From Raskinella chloraquaticus (SeqCode) (GTDB lineage: Bacteria > Pseudomonadota > Alphaproteobacteria > Rhizobiales > UBA4765), in the NCBI GenBank assembly GCA_002365175.1, contig DEZK01000019.1:5255-69254 (forward strand): a stretch of 64,000 bases of DNA, in the 5' to 3' direction. The first letter of the stretch is position 1; the number at the start of each line of letters is the position of its first letter. Of the stretch, positions 8,693-17,242 are shown piece after piece. Position numbers and translations under genes: made by a program. The notes below the pieces were generated by a model, which saw only the letters and a list, made by a program, of their open reading frames with translations, was not told the origin of the DNA and ran no database searches.

Positions 8693-9954
8693 GCGGACCT
8701 TGTTTCCAGAAAAGCCCGGAAGGCGCTGAATATCTTTTTCATCTGCGGGACTTTGTAAGGGTAGATGGTCGCATCATCCATATCGTGGATAACCATCGCA
8801 TTATCAGCCTCGAAGATGAGCAGCCGGCCATCGGGCGCCTCACCGCAATCGATAAGAAAATAATCAAGCGCGAGCCGCGAGGCTATCTGCCGCAGCGCCG
8901 CGCCATGGCGCACCGCGAACTCCTCATCAAAGCCCGCCATCGCATCCGCCTCAAGCGCTCGCTTCAGCGGATTATCGAGCATGCCCGCATTGAGGTAATG
9001 GATCATCCAGCGCTCGCTGATCGCCAGATGTGCCAGATAGGCGGTGCCGCCGAAGACTGCGATCCGCGCCTTGCGGAAATAGCCGTCGGCGCCACGATAG
9101 TCGATGAACTGGGCGATATGAAAGCCGTCCGCCTCCTGCGCCGCCAGATAGGGCAAAAGCGCATCGGCCGCATCAATCTTTTCAAGCCCCGTACCGGCAT
9201 GCGAGCCGAGCGGGCGGATGATGATCGGGTAGCTCGCGCCTGGCATCAACATATCCAGCTGCGTCGCCCCCTGCGCCAGGGCGGCGACATCCTCGCGCGA
9301 CACCTTGGCGATCGCCGGCACCAGAACGCCGGCCGCCCCTTCAAGCCGCTCGGCAACACCCTCGCGCGAGGTCGCAAGGATATCAGCCGGGCGATTGAGG
9401 GCAGGTCGCGGCCAGCTCTCGATCACCGGCACCAGAGCCGTCAGCAACGGCGCGTTGGTCTCGTTGTAGCCGATGGCAACCAGCAGCAGATCATGATCGG
9501 GAATGACGCCGGGCAGGCTCTCGCCTGGTGCAATGAACAGCAGGTCGAGATCGACATTCTGCTGCTGGACCATAAAGTCGATGGGCGTATTGGCAAGAAA
9601 ATCGCCGGGCGAAACCAGTGCAAGCAGACGAAGCGGCGCTGATCCACCTTCCACCGGCTCGTCAAGCACGCGGTAGAGCCGGCAAAGACGCAGCGCCACG
9701 CCCTGCAGCCGCAACCCCTCCTCCTTCTCACCGCGCAATTGGCGCAGGATCGATAGGTCCATGAACGCGCCTGCATCGCTGGCGTCGGCGGCGATGCGGG
9801 CTTCCAGATCAGCCACCAGCGCCGACGTATCGCCACCCATGAACGCGACGCGGGCAAAGCGTGCCAGCCCGAGGATCGGGTGCGCCGTCAAAGCCATATC
9901 GGCAAGCGACAGATCAGGGTCGATCACGGTTGGACTCATAGTGGCTGGGGACAT
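8680..9954 (-). CDS. ATP-grasp-like ligase domain protein, substrate unknown
   Basis: 424 residues. The first 100 or so look helical and TPR-like (ADASDAGAFMDLSILRQL). The C-terminal half resembles ATP-grasp enzymes of the RimK/glutathione synthetase type: YPIIIRPLGSHAGTGLEK fits the nucleotide-binding strand and loop, and FLIDCGEAPDGRLLIFEAD then NAMVIH fits the metal-binding strand. Such enzymes join a carboxylate to an amine using ATP. Two in-frame ATGs (9954 and 9939) are possible and neither has a strong ribosome site. It converges on the decarboxylase with a 13-base overlap, so the two are not one operon, but both would act on amines or amino acids. Confidence 0.65.
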   Translation of the reverse strand: MSPATMSPTVIDPDLSLADMALTAHPILGLARFARVAFMGGDTSALVADLEARIAADASDAGAFMDLSILRQLRGEKEEGLRLQGVALRLCRLYRVLDEPVEGGSAPLRLLALVSPGDFLANTPIDFMVQQQNVDLDLLFIAPGESLPGVIPDHDLLLVAIGYNETNAPLLTALVPVIESWPRPALNRPADILATSREGVAERLEGAAGVLVPAIAKVSREDVAALAQGATQLDMLMPGASYPIIIRPLGSHAGTGLEKIDAADALLPYLAAQEADGFHIAQFIDYRGADGYFRKARIAVFGGTAYLAHLAISERWMIHYLNAGMLDNPLKRALEADAMAGFDEEFAVRHGAALRQIASRLALDYFLIDCGEAPDGRLLIFEADNAMVIHDMDDATIYPYKVPQMKKIFSAFRAFLETRSAQAM

Positions 9955-10083
9955 ATCGAATCATCCATTTGCAGCGAGGCTAGAAGCTTCGCCCGCCTGC
10001 GACAATTCTCGCATGGCAATTAACGCGCCTTGTCGGCACGCCGCATCCTCTCTAGGCTCGCCGCGCCTTAAGGAGACAGCACG

Positions 10084-10926
10084 ATGCGTTTTGACGGAAC
10101 TGCCGATTATGTCGCCACCGACGACCTCAAGATTGCGGTCAATGCCGCGATTGCCCTCGAGCGCCCGCTCCTGGTGAAAGGCGAGCCGGGCACCGGCAAA
10201 TCTGTTCTCGCCCGCGAGGTGGCAGGCGCCCTCAAGGCACCGCTCGTCGAATGGCACGTCAAATCGACGACCAAGGCTCATCAGGGTCTCTATGAATATG
10301 ATGCTGTCGCCCGTCTGCGCGACAGCCAGCTGGGCGACCCGCGCGTCTCCGATATCCGCAATTACATCCGCAAGGGCAAGCTGTGGGAGGCTTTCGACAG
10401 CGACGTTCGCCCCGTTCTCCTTATCGACGAAATCGACAAGGCCGATATCGAGTTTCCCAATGATTTGTTGCTCGAACTCGACCGCATGGAGTTTTATGTC
10501 TACGAGACGGGCGAAACGGTGAAGGCACGCGCCCGCCCGATCATCCTCATCACGTCGAATAACGAAAAAGAACTGCCGGACGCCTTCCTGCGCCGCTGCT
10601 TCTTCCATTACATCAAATTCCCCGATGCGGAGATCATGAACCGCATTGTCGATGTGCATTTCCCCAAGATCAAACAACGGCTTGTCCATGAGGCGTTAAG
10701 CCTCTTCTATCAGTTGCGCGAGGTGCCGGGGCTGAAGAAGAAGCCGTCAACCTCCGAACTTCTCGACTGGCTGAAGCTGCTACTCGCTGACGATGTGGCG
10801 GTCGAAACGCTGCGCGAACGCGATCCTCGCAAAGTCATCCCGCCGCTCGCCGGCGCACTGGTCAAGAACGAACAGGATACCCATCTGCTGGAGCGCCTTG
10901 CCTTTATGGTGCGGCGCGGGACCTGA
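10084..10926 (+). CDS. MoxR-family AAA+ ATPase
   Basis: 280 residues. Walker A is GEPGTGKS (33-40), Walker B is VLLIDEIDKAD (111-121), sensor 1 is in IILITSNN, and an arginine-finger region is in DAFLRRCFFH. AGGAG lies eight bases before the ATG. MoxR ATPases work as chaperone-like partners of VWA-domain proteins in maturing metalloenzymes or in stress responses. The CoxE-type VWA protein at 14694 is the likely partner, although four genes separate them. It starts a same-strand run of seven genes. Confidence 0.92.
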   Translation: MRFDGTADYVATDDLKIAVNAAIALERPLLVKGEPGTGKSVLAREVAGALKAPLVEWHVKSTTKAHQGLYEYDAVARLRDSQLGDPRVSDIRNYIRKGKLWEAFDSDVRPVLLIDEIDKADIEFPNDLLLELDRMEFYVYETGETVKARARPIILITSNNEKELPDAFLRRCFFHYIKFPDAEIMNRIVDVHFPKIKQRLVHEALSLFYQLREVPGLKKKPSTSELLDWLKLLLADDVAVETLRERDPRKVIPPLAGALVKNEQDTHLLERLAFMVRRGT

Positions 10927-10935
10927 GGCCGGGCG

Positions 10936-11616
10936 ATGGCGGAATTTGATGGTTTCGGCGACAAGGCCCTGCCTTTCTTCAAGGCGCTGGCTTTTCATCA
11001 GAACAAGGCCTGGTTTGACGAGAACAGGTCGCTGTATGAAAGCGACGTGCTGCTGCCACTGCGGGCGCTGATGAACGACGTCACCGCTGAGTTGCGGAAA
11101 CGCCAGATCAACCTCACCGGTGATCCCCGGCGTGGCATCTTCCGCCTTAATCGCGATGTCCGCTTTTCAAACGATAAATCGCCCTACAAGACGCATGCCG
11201 GTGCCGTCCTCACCCGCAATGGCGCCAAAAACGACCCCGGCCTTGTCTATCTCCACGTCGACCCCGCGGGCTGTTTCATGGCCTCGGGATTTTATCATCC
11301 CGACAGCGCGCAACTACGTGAGCTGCGGACGTTTATTCGCGACAAGCCCGAACGGTTCCGCGCCCTCATGGCGCATCTGAAAAAACACAGGCTCACGCTG
11401 GACGACACCGACAGCCTGACCCGCCTGCCGCGCGATTTCGGCGATGTGACGGCGGCTGACCTTGGCGCCGCCATCCGCCTTAAATCCTTCGTCGTCCGCA
11501 AACCCTTCGACGACAAGCTGCTCTATGACCGCAAGCTCGTTGCCGTCCTGTGCGATTTCGTGGCGATTGTCGATCCGCTGATCGCCTGGGGGCGTGGCGA
11601 GACGCTGGGCTCCTGA
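10936..11616 (+). CDS. DUF2461 (TIGR02453) family protein
   Basis: 226 residues. It matches the DUF2461 family by its opening (FFKALAFHQNKAWFDENR) and its central GIFRLNRDVRFSNDKSPYKTH-like stretch. The biochemical function of the family is unknown. It begins 9 bases after the MoxR gene and is almost certainly co-transcribed with it. Confidence 0.85.
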   Translation: MAEFDGFGDKALPFFKALAFHQNKAWFDENRSLYESDVLLPLRALMNDVTAELRKRQINLTGDPRRGIFRLNRDVRFSNDKSPYKTHAGAVLTRNGAKNDPGLVYLHVDPAGCFMASGFYHPDSAQLRELRTFIRDKPERFRALMAHLKKHRLTLDDTDSLTRLPRDFGDVTAADLGAAIRLKSFVVRKPFDDKLLYDRKLVAVLCDFVAIVDPLIAWGRGETLGS

Positions 11617-11648
11617 TCCCCCTCGCACCGGGCGCTCCTTTCGCCTAT

Positions 11649-12188
11649 ATGAGCGCTATGCGCCGCTTGATCCTCCTGAGACATGCCAAATCCGCCCTGG
11701 TCAAGGCGGGACAGAGCGATTTTGATCGCCCGCTCAATCAGCGCGGCTTGGCGGTGACGCCGAAGATGGGTGACTACATGCAAAAATCGGGGCTTCTGCC
11801 CGATTACGCGCTCATTTCTTCGTCCCGGCGCACCCGCGACACCTGGCAACATCTCCAGACGTCCTGGCCGGAAACCCGCCACGGCTTCGATGGGCGGCTC
11901 TACGAGGCAAGCCTGACGACGCTGACGGGCATCGTTCGCGCCATGCCGACACAAATCGCCACCCTGCTGGTGATTGCCCATAATCCCGGCCTTCATGAGC
12001 TGGCCACAAGCCTACAGCGCCAGGACAACAGCAAGATAGCGCGCCTGCTCAGAGAGAAGTTTCCGACCGCAGCGCTGTGTGTCCTCGATTTTTCAGCCGA
12101 GGAATGGAGCGACGTATGGCCGCAATCAGGTTTTCTCGAACGTTTTGAGACGCCTCGCCACCTTGGTTTCGGCCTCAGTGAAAGCTGA
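11649..12188 (+). CDS. SixA-like histidine phosphatase
   Basis: 179 residues from ATG 11649; ATG 11658 (MRRLILLRHAKS) is equally possible and is closer to the family's usual start. RHAK holds the catalytic histidine of the phosphoglycerate-mutase/SixA superfamily. SSSRRTRDTW gives the second phosphate-binding Arg, and LLVIAHNPG gives the second catalytic His. SixA proteins dephosphorylate phosphohistidine, for example on HPt domains. A longer reading starting inside the previous gene is not supported. It lies 32 bases after the DUF2461 gene. Confidence 0.85.
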   Translation: MSAMRRLILLRHAKSALVKAGQSDFDRPLNQRGLAVTPKMGDYMQKSGLLPDYALISSSRRTRDTWQHLQTSWPETRHGFDGRLYEASLTTLTGIVRAMPTQIATLLVIAHNPGLHELATSLQRQDNSKIARLLREKFPTAALCVLDFSAEEWSDVWPQSGFLERFETPRHLGFGLSES

Positions 12189-12194
12189 GCGGCG

Positions 12195-13661
12195 ATGGCC
12201 GGACGCCTCACCGATCTCTCGCATGAAGGGCGGCTGGCAGCCGCAAGCCTCATCGAGGCAACGACGGGCATGTTCAGCCCGACGCTGCGCCTGGGCGTCA
12301 CCGGCCTGTCGCGGGCGGGCAAAACGGTATTCATCACCGCCCTCGTGCAGGCACTCACCGAAGGTCACCGCCTGCCCTTGCTCGATGCCTCCATCGAAGG
12401 GCGGATCGCTGCCGTCCGGCTTGAACCGCAGCCCGATCTGACCATCCCGCGCTTTGACTATGAGCGCCATGTGGCGGCAATGAGCGGGCCTGATCGCCAC
12501 TGGCCACAGTCAACAAGCGATATTTCACAGCTGCGCCTGGTGATTGATTATCAGTCGGCGGGCTGGTTCGGGCGCACGTTCGGTACATCCCAGCTGACAA
12601 TCGATATCGTCGACTACCCGGGCGAATGGCTGCTTGATCTGGCGCTTCTCGACAAGAACTATGGCGACTGGTCACGTCAATCGCTGGACCTGTCTCACAT
12701 GCCAACCCGCCTGCCGCTGGCCGCCGCCTGGCATGGCGCGCTGGCTGGTATTGATCCCAAGGCCCGTTATGTCGACGGGAGCGCCCGGGAACCTGCGGCG
12801 ATCTTCACCGCCTATCTGCGCGCCTGCCGTGAGGAGCAGGTGGCGCAATCAACCCTGCCGCCAGGCCGTTTTCTCCTGCCCGGCGCCTATCAGGGCTCGC
12901 CCGCCCTCGCCTTTTATCCCCTGCCTGTCGGCGATGACGCGCCGGTTCCCGGCTCGGTGCACGCCCATATGGCGCGATGTTTTGAAGCCTACAAGGACGA
13001 GATCATCCGCCCCTTCTTCCGCCAGCATTTCGCGCGGCTTGATCGTCAGATCGTGCTGGTTGACGCCTTGAGCGCGCTTAACGCCGGGCCGAGCGCGGTG
13101 GCTGACCTTGAGCGCGCGCTTGGCGATATCCTTGCAGCCTTCCGCATCGGTACAAACTCCTGGTGGTCGAGCCTGGTGGCGCCGCGCATCGAGCGCATCC
13201 TGTTTGCCGCGACCAAGGCCGATCATCTGCACCACCGCGACCATGACCGGCTTGAGGCCATTCTGTCCCGCCTCATCGACAGGGCGGGGTCGCGTGCGAC
13301 GAGCGCCGGTGCCAAAATCGATGTCATTGCCCTTGCCGCCATCCGCGCCACCCGCGAGGCGCGCATCCGCCAGCATGGCGATCTGATGGACGCCGTCATC
13401 GGCGTGCCGCTGGCTGGCGAGCGGGTGGGCGATGACGTTTTTGACGGCAGCGGCGAAGTCGCCCTGTTTCCTGGCGATTTGCCCGACGATCCTGAGCGCG
13501 CCCTATCGCAAGGCCGCGACGCGCCGACGCCGGATGAGGCTGATATGCGCTTCCTGCGTTTTCGCCCGCCGCTTGTGCGTGGCAGCGGCGCGAGCCCGGC
13601 AACGGCTCACATCCGCCTTGATCGCGCTTTGCAATTCCTCATCGGAGATTATCTTGCATGA
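12195..13661 (+). CDS. ycjX: YcjX-like P-loop protein (DUF463)
   Basis: 488 residues. The P-loop is GLSRAGKT (37-44), and DIVDYPGEWLLDL carries the DxPG-type second GTPase motif. In enterobacteria ycjX and ycjF sit beside the phage-shock (psp) genes and are induced with them; their exact role is unknown. It ends with an ATGA overlap into the next gene, which is a YcjF-like protein, so the pair is conserved here without psp genes in view. Confidence 0.9.
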   Translation: MAGRLTDLSHEGRLAAASLIEATTGMFSPTLRLGVTGLSRAGKTVFITALVQALTEGHRLPLLDASIEGRIAAVRLEPQPDLTIPRFDYERHVAAMSGPDRHWPQSTSDISQLRLVIDYQSAGWFGRTFGTSQLTIDIVDYPGEWLLDLALLDKNYGDWSRQSLDLSHMPTRLPLAAAWHGALAGIDPKARYVDGSAREPAAIFTAYLRACREEQVAQSTLPPGRFLLPGAYQGSPALAFYPLPVGDDAPVPGSVHAHMARCFEAYKDEIIRPFFRQHFARLDRQIVLVDALSALNAGPSAVADLERALGDILAAFRIGTNSWWSSLVAPRIERILFAATKADHLHHRDHDRLEAILSRLIDRAGSRATSAGAKIDVIALAAIRATREARIRQHGDLMDAVIGVPLAGERVGDDVFDGSGEVALFPGDLPDDPERALSQGRDAPTPDEADMRFLRFRPPLVRGSGASPATAHIRLDRALQFLIGDYLA

Positions 13662-14668
13662 TGGAAGATCACAGCACAGCCCGACGACGCCCCAAGGCAG
13701 TGCGTCTTGACGGTGACGCCGGCAGCGAAAAGATGGCGCCGGAGGCGCGCAACGTCACCATCCTGCCTGAAGCGCCAGGCCTCATCGCTGCGCCCGACAC
13801 GACCGACAGACTGAACGCACGGCCTGGCCGCAATCTGTGGACAAAACTTGCGCTCTCCGCCTCCGCCGGCCTCGTCTCGCTGGCTACGGGCCTTGCGGTT
13901 GCCGATCTCGTGAGCCGCCTGTTTTCCTATTCGACCTATCTGGGCTCGCTCGGGCTTCTGCTTACCATCATCTTGACGATGTCACTGATTGCCCTTGGCG
14001 CGCGTGAATTTGCAGCCCTTGCCCGCCTCGCCAGCGTCGAACATCTGCGCGCCCGCGCCGAAGCGACGCTTGGTAACGATGACCGCGACGCGGCCCGCTC
14101 CCTTGCCGGCGATCTGACAGCGCTCTACGCCAGCCGCCCCGACATGGCACGGGCGCGTGGCGAACTCGCCCGCCACATGGCCGATATCGTCGATGGCGCC
14201 GACCTCGTGCGCCTGGCAGAGCGACGGCTGATGCAAGACCTCGACCGCCAGGCAATCACCCTCATCACCCATGCCGCACGACGCGTATCGATCGTAACGG
14301 CCGTCGCCCCGCGCGCCATATTTGATGTTGCCATGGTGATCGCCCAGAGCGCCATTCTCGTGCGCAAGCTTGCCGAACTCTATGGCGCCCGGCCCGGCGG
14401 GCTTGCCTCCCTGAAGCTTGCCCGCGTGGTGCTGGGCCACCTTGCAGTCACTGGTGGCATGGCGCTTGGCGAGGGGGTGGTCGAGCAATTGCTGGGCCAC
14501 GGGCTGGCAGCCAAGCTTTCCGCCAAGCTCGGCGAGGGCATGGTCAATGGCATGATGACGGCGCGGGTTGGCCTCTCGACGCTGGACGTCGTCCGTCCAT
14601 TACCTTTCACTGCCCTTGCACGACCAAAACTCGGCGATATTCTGGCCGAGCTGGCGCACATGACGTAA
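13658..14668 (+). CDS. ycjF: YcjF-like inner-membrane protein (TIGR01620/DUF697)
   Basis: 336 residues, starting inside the stop of ycjX (ATGA overlap). The N-terminal 70 residues are charged and cytosolic. Two hydrophobic segments follow (about 67-90 and 97-120, including SLGLLLTIILTMSLIALGA). The C-terminal half is the DUF697-type domain with small-residue-rich helices (GGMALGEGVVEQLLGHG). It is the usual partner of YcjX, probably membrane-stress related; the molecular role is not established. Confidence 0.85.
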   Translation: MMEDHSTARRRPKAVRLDGDAGSEKMAPEARNVTILPEAPGLIAAPDTTDRLNARPGRNLWTKLALSASAGLVSLATGLAVADLVSRLFSYSTYLGSLGLLLTIILTMSLIALGAREFAALARLASVEHLRARAEATLGNDDRDAARSLAGDLTALYASRPDMARARGELARHMADIVDGADLVRLAERRLMQDLDRQAITLITHAARRVSIVTAVAPRAIFDVAMVIAQSAILVRKLAELYGARPGGLASLKLARVVLGHLAVTGGMALGEGVVEQLLGHGLAAKLSAKLGEGMVNGMMTARVGLSTLDVVRPLPFTALARPKLGDILAELAHMT

Positions 14669-14693
14669 GATTAACGAGGCAGATGAGACCGGT

Positions 14694-15869
14694 ATGTTCG
14701 TCACCCTGTTCCAGGAATTGAAAGCAGCCGGCCTGCCGGTCAGCCTTGGCGAATATCTGACGCTGCTGAAGGCGGTGGACGCCGACCTTGCCGGGCGCCG
14801 CGTCGAGGATTTCTACTATCTCTCACGCACCGCGCTGGTGAAGGACGAGCGCCATCTTGATCGCTTCGATCGCGTATTCGGCCATGTCTTCAAAGGGCTG
14901 GAAAACGTCGCGGATGCGGCAAATGCAGAAATTCCCGAGGAGTGGCTGGCAAAGCTCGCCGAAAAATTCCTGACGGACGAGGAAAAGGAGCAGATCAAGT
15001 CTCTCGGTGGTTGGGACAAGCTGATGGAGACGCTGCGCGAGCGCCTGGCCGAGCAGAAGGGCCGTCACCAGGGTGGCAGCAAATGGATCGGCACAGCCGG
15101 CACCTCCCCTTTCGGCGCCTATGGCTATAACCCGGAAGGCATTCGTATCGGTCAGCACGAAAGCCGCCATCGCCGCGCCGTCAAGGTGTGGGACAAGCGC
15201 GAATTCCGCGACCTCGATGACCATGTCGAACTTGGCACCCGCAACATCAAGGTGGCCCTGCGCCGCCTGCGCAAATTCGCACGCACCGGAGCTGCCGACG
15301 AACTGGATCTCGACGGCACCATCAAGGGCACAGCTGAACATGGCTATCTTGATGTGAAGCTTCGCCCGGAGCGGCGCAACGCTGTGAAAGTCCTGTTGTT
15401 TCTTGATGTCGGCGGCTCGATGGATGATCACATCCGCACCTGCGAGGAGCTGTTTTCAGCAGCCCGCAGCGAGTTCAAGACGCTGGAATATTTCTATTTC
15501 CATAATTGCCTCTACGAAGGGGTGTGGAAAAACAATCGCCGCCGTCATGCGGAGCGCCAGTCAACCTTCGATGTGCTCCGCACCTATGGCAATGACTACC
15601 GTGTGATCTTTGTCGGCGATGCGTCCATGAGCCCTTACGAAATCGCCATGCCCGGCGGATCGGTGGAGCACATGAACGAGGAACCGGGCGCGGTGTGGTT
15701 GTCACGCATTACCGCCAGCTATCCGCGCGCCATCTGGCTCAATCCGATGCCGCGCAAATTCTGGACCTATACGCCGTCGATCTCGATGATCGGCCAGATT
15801 TTCAATCAACGGATGTTCGAGCTGACCCTGGACGGGCTGGATGAAGCCATGCGCGAACTCGTGCGCTGA
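14694..15869 (+). CDS. VWA domain protein, CoxE-like
   Basis: 391 residues. The N-terminal two thirds is a charged helical region (including FYYLSRTALVKDERHLDRFD). The VWA domain starts near 228 with FLDVGGSMDDH at 237-247. The MIDAS motif reads D-V-G-G-S instead of D-x-S-x-S, a variant that I believe recurs in this CoxE-like family. These proteins pair with MoxR ATPases, and one lies 3.8 kb upstream on the same strand. The target complex cannot be named; CoxE itself serves CO dehydrogenase, and no such genes are in the window. Confidence 0.88.
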   Translation: MFVTLFQELKAAGLPVSLGEYLTLLKAVDADLAGRRVEDFYYLSRTALVKDERHLDRFDRVFGHVFKGLENVADAANAEIPEEWLAKLAEKFLTDEEKEQIKSLGGWDKLMETLRERLAEQKGRHQGGSKWIGTAGTSPFGAYGYNPEGIRIGQHESRHRRAVKVWDKREFRDLDDHVELGTRNIKVALRRLRKFARTGAADELDLDGTIKGTAEHGYLDVKLRPERRNAVKVLLFLDVGGSMDDHIRTCEELFSAARSEFKTLEYFYFHNCLYEGVWKNNRRRHAERQSTFDVLRTYGNDYRVIFVGDASMSPYEIAMPGGSVEHMNEEPGAVWLSRITASYPRAIWLNPMPRKFWTYTPSISMIGQIFNQRMFELTLDGLDEAMRELVR

Positions 15870-15919
15870 GTACAGATGTCAGCTCTTGACGGCGGCGATT
15901 TAGCTCGCTCTCTTGCCTT

Positions 15920-16519
15920 ATGCAATCAGCCAATGAATCTGTGGTCTATCGTCAGCGCCCGCATGCACTCTCCCCGGACGTGGAATTCGCTCTCGCCGGT
16001 GGTGTCCTATCGTGGGCGGACAAGAAGGGGCGGACGGGTGCTCTTGAAATCGCGCAGCTGAGGCATTGTCGCATTCTCTATGACGCGTCCCGCCTGAGCG
16101 CGCCGCGCTGGATCGTTGATCTCCAGGGCAGTGACCGGCAGGAACTTCGTTTTACCTCGACGACCACCGCAGGCGCAGGCGGAATGCGCTCGCGCAACGG
16201 CGCTTTTCTTGCTTTTCTTGGCCATGTCCACGCGGCACTTGCCGCACAGGCGCCGGGTGCGATCTGCCGCTTTGGTCCCGGCCTGCTGACCTATTGCCTT
16301 CACTCGCTGCTGTGGTGTCTGCCGGTCCTCGGCATGTTCTGGGCCGCCTATCTGGGATTCACCACGTCGGGTATCCTTGCCGGCGTCTTTTTTACTTTTC
16401 TGGCCCTTTATTCCGGTCAATTTGCACTGCGATACGCTTATTATAATTGGCCGCGCATCTACGATCCGCGCCATCCACCGCTGCATCTGCTGCCCAAACC
16501 ATCACCCCACGATGTTTAA
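15920..16519 (+). CDS. Small membrane protein, function unknown
   Basis: 199 residues. The first 110 are soluble and strand-rich, with spacing like a PH-type or bPH domain (VLSWADKKGRTGALEIAQ). Two transmembrane helices follow at about 120-145 and 150-175, then a short Pro-rich tail. It starts 50 bases after the VWA gene in the same direction and may close that run. I do not recognise the family. Confidence 0.6.
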   Translation: MQSANESVVYRQRPHALSPDVEFALAGGVLSWADKKGRTGALEIAQLRHCRILYDASRLSAPRWIVDLQGSDRQELRFTSTTTAGAGGMRSRNGAFLAFLGHVHAALAAQAPGAICRFGPGLLTYCLHSLLWCLPVLGMFWAAYLGFTTSGILAGVFFTFLALYSGQFALRYAYYNWPRIYDPRHPPLHLLPKPSPHDV

Positions 16520-16626
16520 GGCCCGGCGCAGCAATGCATGAAGTCTTGCGATGATACGCTCATAAAACAACGCGATAGAGCACGATTTTAATCTGAGGAA
16601 AAAGCGTCGCGCTGCAACTGCTCGCC

Positions 16627-17049
16627 CTACCTGATCACCAGAACCGAGCATTGGGCGTGACGCACGATGCTCGCCGCATTCGATCCCAGAAGATAGGTTG
16701 CCATGGTCGGGTGATGCGAGCCGACCACGATCAGATCAGCGCCAAAGCTGCGCGCCTCATCGAGGATTTCGTGGTAAATCCCGCCAAGTCTGACCACCGT
16801 GCTAACCTTGTCCTTCGGCAACGTGACCAATTGCGCCTGCGCCTCAAGTTTCATTTTGACTTCCGCCTGCGCTTCCTGATCATAGGCTGGTGGCAGGAAT
16901 TCGCTGACCATCGGCGTAATCACCGTGCTGACGTAGATTAGTCGCATCTCGCCATCATTGGCCTTGATCAGCGCCTCGACGCTGGCGATTGCCTTTCTGG
17001 AGAAGCTGGGCTCCAGAATATCAACGGGAACGAGCACTTTTTGGAACAT
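16627..17049 (-). CDS. Universal stress protein UspA family
   Basis: 140 residues from ATG 17049, chosen because AGGAG lies 6 bases upstream; a start 13 codons earlier lacks this. MFQKVLVPVDILEPS is the opening strand, and VVGSHHPTMATYLLGSNA plus CSVLVIR is the ATP-binding C-terminal motif (G-2x-G-9x-G(S/T)-like). UspA proteins are cytosolic stress and starvation factors. An FNR/FixK-like box lies about 90-100 bases upstream, which suggests oxygen control. Confidence 0.92.
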   Translation of the reverse strand: MFQKVLVPVDILEPSFSRKAIASVEALIKANDGEMRLIYVSTVITPMVSEFLPPAYDQEAQAEVKMKLEAQAQLVTLPKDKVSTVVRLGGIYHEILDEARSFGADLIVVGSHHPTMATYLLGSNAASIVRHAQCSVLVIR

Positions 17050-17136
17050 TTCCAACTCCTTTTGAAAAGAAATTCTCGTGACAGGCAATCCGACCGCGCG
17101 ACCACGGCAATACTACGCCTTTGCAGCGCAGCAGCA

Positions 17137-17150
17137 TTGCTCTGGATCAA
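17137..17150. promoter_or_regulatory. FNR/FixK-like box between uspA and an MFS gene
   Basis: TTGCT-CTGG-ATCAA is one base off the FNR/FixK consensus TTGAT-N4-ATCAA and keeps the TTG-N8-CAA core. It lies in a 193-base divergent spacer, about 88 bases before the uspA start and 93 before the MFS start. This is a motif match only. Confidence 0.4.
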
Positions 17151-17242
17151 GCGTCCCACCTGCATTCCTGCCATGCGGCGCAGCCTGCCATGCATGCCGC
17201 TCGCCGCTTGCCAGCGCTGATCGTCTCCCTTAACGGTCAGGG

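Noticed and set aside
8785..9642. 285-codon plus-strand frame opposite the ATP-grasp-like gene
   Set aside because: Arg/His/Gln-rich shadow composition and no recognisable family.
16555..16620. A stretch resembling intergenic repeats of some Hyphomicrobiales (tagagcacgattttaat...)
   Set aside because: Only one degenerate copy and no clear palindrome in the window; no second copy to compare.
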